Positions 5,060 to 6,333 of a stretch of DNA of 6,333 nucleotides are shown in pieces (the first letter of the stretch is position 1; every line of letters begins with the position of its first letter). This DNA is from Clostridia bacterium (lineage in GTDB: Bacteria; Bacillota; Clostridia; Christensenellales; Aristaeellaceae), in assembly GCA_017469605.1 (NCBI GenBank), contig JAFUGB010000290.1, positions 1 through 6,333 on the forward strand, written 5' to 3'. Under the pieces are notes generated by a model, which was given only the letters and a program-made list of their open reading frames with translations, searched no databases and was not told where the DNA came from. The position numbers and the translations under genes are program-made.

Positions 5060-5848
5060 ATGGCTGTTTACGCAATCATCGGCACGGGCAACATGGGTGG
5101 CGCGCTGGCGCGGGGGCTTTGCAAAAAAATAGCTCCCCGGCAGATCATATTGTTCAATCGCACGCCTGCCAAAGCACAGAAGCTTGCGGACGAGCTGGGC
5201 TGTTCCGTGGCAGCCACAGCGCGGGAGGCCGTACAGGCCGCCGATTATATCCTGCTGGGCGTCAAGCCCTATATGATGGCGGGCGTGATCGCAGGGATTG
5301 CCCCCGCGCTGCGCAAGGATGCCGTGCTGATTTCCATGGCCCCCGGCATTGCCATGGAGGAGGTGCGGAGCATGGCGGGCGGCGGCTTCGCCGTGATCCG
5401 CATCATGCCCAACACCCCCGTGGCTGTGGGCGCGGGCATGACGCTGTATGCCGTGGACAGCCATGTGCCGGAAGCGGTGCTGGGCACCTTCCTTGACGAC
5501 CTTTCGGCATCAGGGCGGTTTGTGAAGCTGGATGAGCATTTGTTTGAAGCCGGCAGCGCGGTATCGGGCTGCGGTCCTGCCTTTGCGGCGCTGTTCATGG
5601 AAGCGCTGGCCGATGGCGGCGTAGCCTGCGGCCTGCCCCGGTCCCAGGCATTGGAATTGGCCGCTCAGATGATGGCCGGCACGGCAAAATTAGCGCTTTC
5701 CGGCCTGCATCCCGGTCCCTTGAAGGATCAGGTATGCTCCCCGGGCGGCACTACCATTCAGGGCGTACGCGCCCTGGAAAAGGGCGGCCTGCGCAGTGCC
5801 GTGATGGAAGCCGTGATCGCGGCGTATGACAAATCGGTTGGAAAATAA
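5060..5848 (+). CDS. proC: Pyrroline-5-carboxylate reductase ProC
   Basis: Cytosolic enzyme for the last step of proline synthesis, reducing 1-pyrroline-5-carboxylate to proline with NAD(P)H. The 262 residues show the Rossmann nucleotide-binding loop GTGNMG (8-13), VKP (68-70), MPNTP (116-120), and the C-terminal dimerisation and active-site region with SGCGPAF (159-165; SGSGPAY in many relatives) and the signature around SPGGTTIQG (217-225). ATG 5060 has a strong AAGGAGG (5046-5052) seven bases upstream. Length is typical. No promoter was identified in the 54-base gap after uppP; it may depend on readthrough of the hairpin at 5017-5042. No other proline gene is present, so the link to the segregation operon looks positional only. 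Confidence 0.97.
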   Translation: MAVYAIIGTGNMGGALARGLCKKIAPRQIILFNRTPAKAQKLADELGCSVAATAREAVQAADYILLGVKPYMMAGVIAGIAPALRKDAVLISMAPGIAMEEVRSMAGGGFAVIRIMPNTPVAVGAGMTLYAVDSHVPEAVLGTFLDDLSASGRFVKLDEHLFEAGSAVSGCGPAFAALFMEALADGGVACGLPRSQALELAAQMMAGTAKLALSGLHPGPLKDQVCSPGGTTIQGVRALEKGGLRSAVMEAVIAAYDKSVGK

Positions 5849-5885
5849 TTCCATTGACAGGACGAAATAACCGGGATTTGCGGGG

Positions 5886-5913
5886 GACCTGCTTTTCCCT
5901 TGCGCGGGTCTTT
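5886..5913 (+). terminator. Weak possible terminator for proC
   Basis: GACCTGC (5886-5892) pairs with GCGGGTC (5904-5910) through seven pairs including one G-U, loop 11 bases, followed by only TTT. This is the nearest hairpin after the proC stop but is poor by intrinsic-terminator standards. Confidence 0.25.
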
Positions 5914-5958
5914 GCGTTGCCGCTTATATGCCGGAAAACGCAGCCCTCTTGAAAGTAT

Positions 5959-6064
5959 CCCCGTTCGTTTACTCCGCCACAGCTATGCTGGTGATTGAAA
6001 GTAAAACCTGATGAAAACAATACACCTGAAAACACAATTTGACAGGGAAGAGATGCGAACGGGG
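5959..6064. repeat. 9-bp inverted repeat enclosing 88 bases
   Basis: CCCCGTTCG (5959-5967) is the exact reverse complement of CGAACGGGG (6056-6064). The enclosed segment is noticeably richer in A than the genes and has no gene. It could close a long RNA stem or mark the end of an inserted element, but nine bases at this distance could also be chance. Confidence 0.35.
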
Positions 6065-6066
6065 GC

Positions 6067-6093
6067 GTTCTCTTTCGGAGCCCGAAAGAGAAC
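6067..6093. repeat. Perfect 12-bp hairpin
   Basis: GTTCTCTTTCGG (6067-6078) and CCGAAAGAGAAC (6082-6093) are exact reverse complements with a 3-base loop AGC. No T run follows on either strand, so this is not a standard terminator. A stem of this length and tight loop is very unlikely to be accidental. Confidence 0.8.
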
Positions 6094-6170
6094 CAGAAAG
6101 GGCTGCGTTTGTCGGCGTAAAAGCAACTGCGGCAAAGAGAAGCAAGGACGCCTGCCATCGCTCCCGGGCA

Positions 6171-6209
6171 GCACGGCAAAGCCGTGCAACCTGTGCGCAA
6201 AGCGCACAG
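6171..6209. repeat. Twin hairpins with identical AAA loops
   Basis: Two perfect hairpins stand three bases apart: GCACGGC-AAA-GCCGTGC (6171-6187) and CTGTGCGC-AAA-GCGCACAG (6191-6209). Both are GC-rich, both have the same AAA loop, and neither is followed by a T run. The shared design suggests duplication or a structured transcript rather than termination. Confidence 0.75.
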
Positions 6210-6228
6210 CGAAAACCCGCTGGACAGA

Positions 6229-6256
6229 CCGGAAAATAAGTAAACTTATTTTTCGG
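6229..6256. repeat. 13-bp stem-loop with AA loop, left part of repeat copy 2
   Basis: CCGGAAAATAAGT (6229-6241) pairs with ACTTATTTTTCGG (6244-6256) over 13 positions, with one G-U pair as RNA, around the two-base loop AA. The same tip occurs at the very start of the window as AGC-AA-GCT (1-8), followed by a similar right arm. On DNA this is a near-perfect inverted repeat that could extrude a cruciform or fold in RNA on either strand. Confidence 0.8.
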
Positions 6257-6268
6257 TTGGCCAACGGG

Positions 6269-6333
6269 TTTTCTTCTGCCCGGAAGCTCTCTTGGCGATA
6301 TTCAAGTTACAGGCGCAAATTGTTTGTTGTTAT
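6269..6333. repeat. Dispersed structured repeat, copy 2 (core, cut by the window end)
   Basis: Matches 31-95 at 64 of 65 bases in direct orientation, at a distance of 6238 bases. The single difference (T6302 for C64) turns a G-C pair into a G-U pair in the small stem 6291-6295 with 6302-6306. The window ends inside the match, so the true right border is unknown. Confidence 0.85.

Larger units (their letters stand above)
5849..6268. other. 420-base gap after proC with hairpins and no convincing gene
   Basis: Short open frames here lack a good ribosome binding site and recognisable protein features. Several overlap strong inverted repeats and are best read as chance. The first part (5849-5958) holds only a weak hairpin. 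The second part (5959-6256) holds a wide 9-bp inverted repeat and four separate hairpins leading straight into repeat copy 2. The hairpin-rich part may belong to the repeat element or encode a structured RNA; neither can be settled here. Confidence 0.6.

Noticed and set aside
4388..5464. A 358-codon minus-strand frame across uppP and proC
   Set aside because: It spans two confident genes and the terminator between them, and is rich in histidine, glycine and arginine as antisense of GC-rich coding sequence usually is.
5854..6044. Two perfect TTGACA -35-like hexamers (5854-5859 and 6039-6044)
   Set aside because: Neither has a -10-like hexamer at 16-18 bases; the expected positions read TTTGCG and GGGGCG.
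5751..6264. Minus-strand and plus-strand small frames after proC
   Set aside because: They run through perfect hairpins, have no good ribosome site, and look like low-complexity R/S/F or E/R translations of inverted repeats.

Overview
The window looks like a chromosomal replication-origin and segregation locus from a GC-rich Bacillota/Clostridia-type bacterium. This rests on dnaA beside clustered DnaA boxes (TTATCCACA) and an AT-rich unwinding-like tract, a chromosomal-type ParA/ParB pair, Shine-Dalgarno starts of the AGGAGG type, and the family style of UppP and ProC. The coding DNA is strongly biased to G/C at third positions. The exact lineage is inference; a gut or uncultured clostridial genome would fit.

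Layout. Bases 1-225 hold the first copy of a repeat (core 31-95) followed by three tandem hairpins (102-174); no gene is seen there. dnaA runs leftward (1551-226). Bases 1552-1995 are the origin: two perfect and several near-consensus DnaA boxes, a 13-bp inverted pair of boxes that brackets a candidate dnaA promoter, and a 57-base tract with only 7 G/C. Rightward from the origin comes a candidate operon: an unrecognised 163-residue gene (1996-2487), parA (2507-3277, TTG start), parB (3309-4154) and uppP (4166-5005). A short GC-rich hairpin with a T run (5017-5042) separates uppP from proC (5060-5848). Bases 5849-6268 carry no convincing gene but several strong hairpins, and lead into the second copy of the repeat (core 6269-6333), where the window ends.

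How it works together. DnaA binds and opens the origin and probably regulates its own promoter; ParA and ParB segregate the newly copied origins; UppP recycles the lipid carrier for cell-wall synthesis; ProC makes proline and is probably just a neighbour. All genes point away from the origin, so they would be co-directional with replication forks. The order differs from the common Bacillota arrangement (rpmH facing away from dnaA-dnaN-recF, with rnpA to rsmG before parAB): here dnaN is not immediately behind dnaA, and parAB sits almost directly against the origin behind an unknown gene.

The most interesting non-coding signal is the structured repeat flanking the whole module. Its two copies share a 65-base core (64/65 identical), preceded in both by a stem-loop with an AA loop. 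The visible arms of that stem differ between copies in a base-pair-preserving way.
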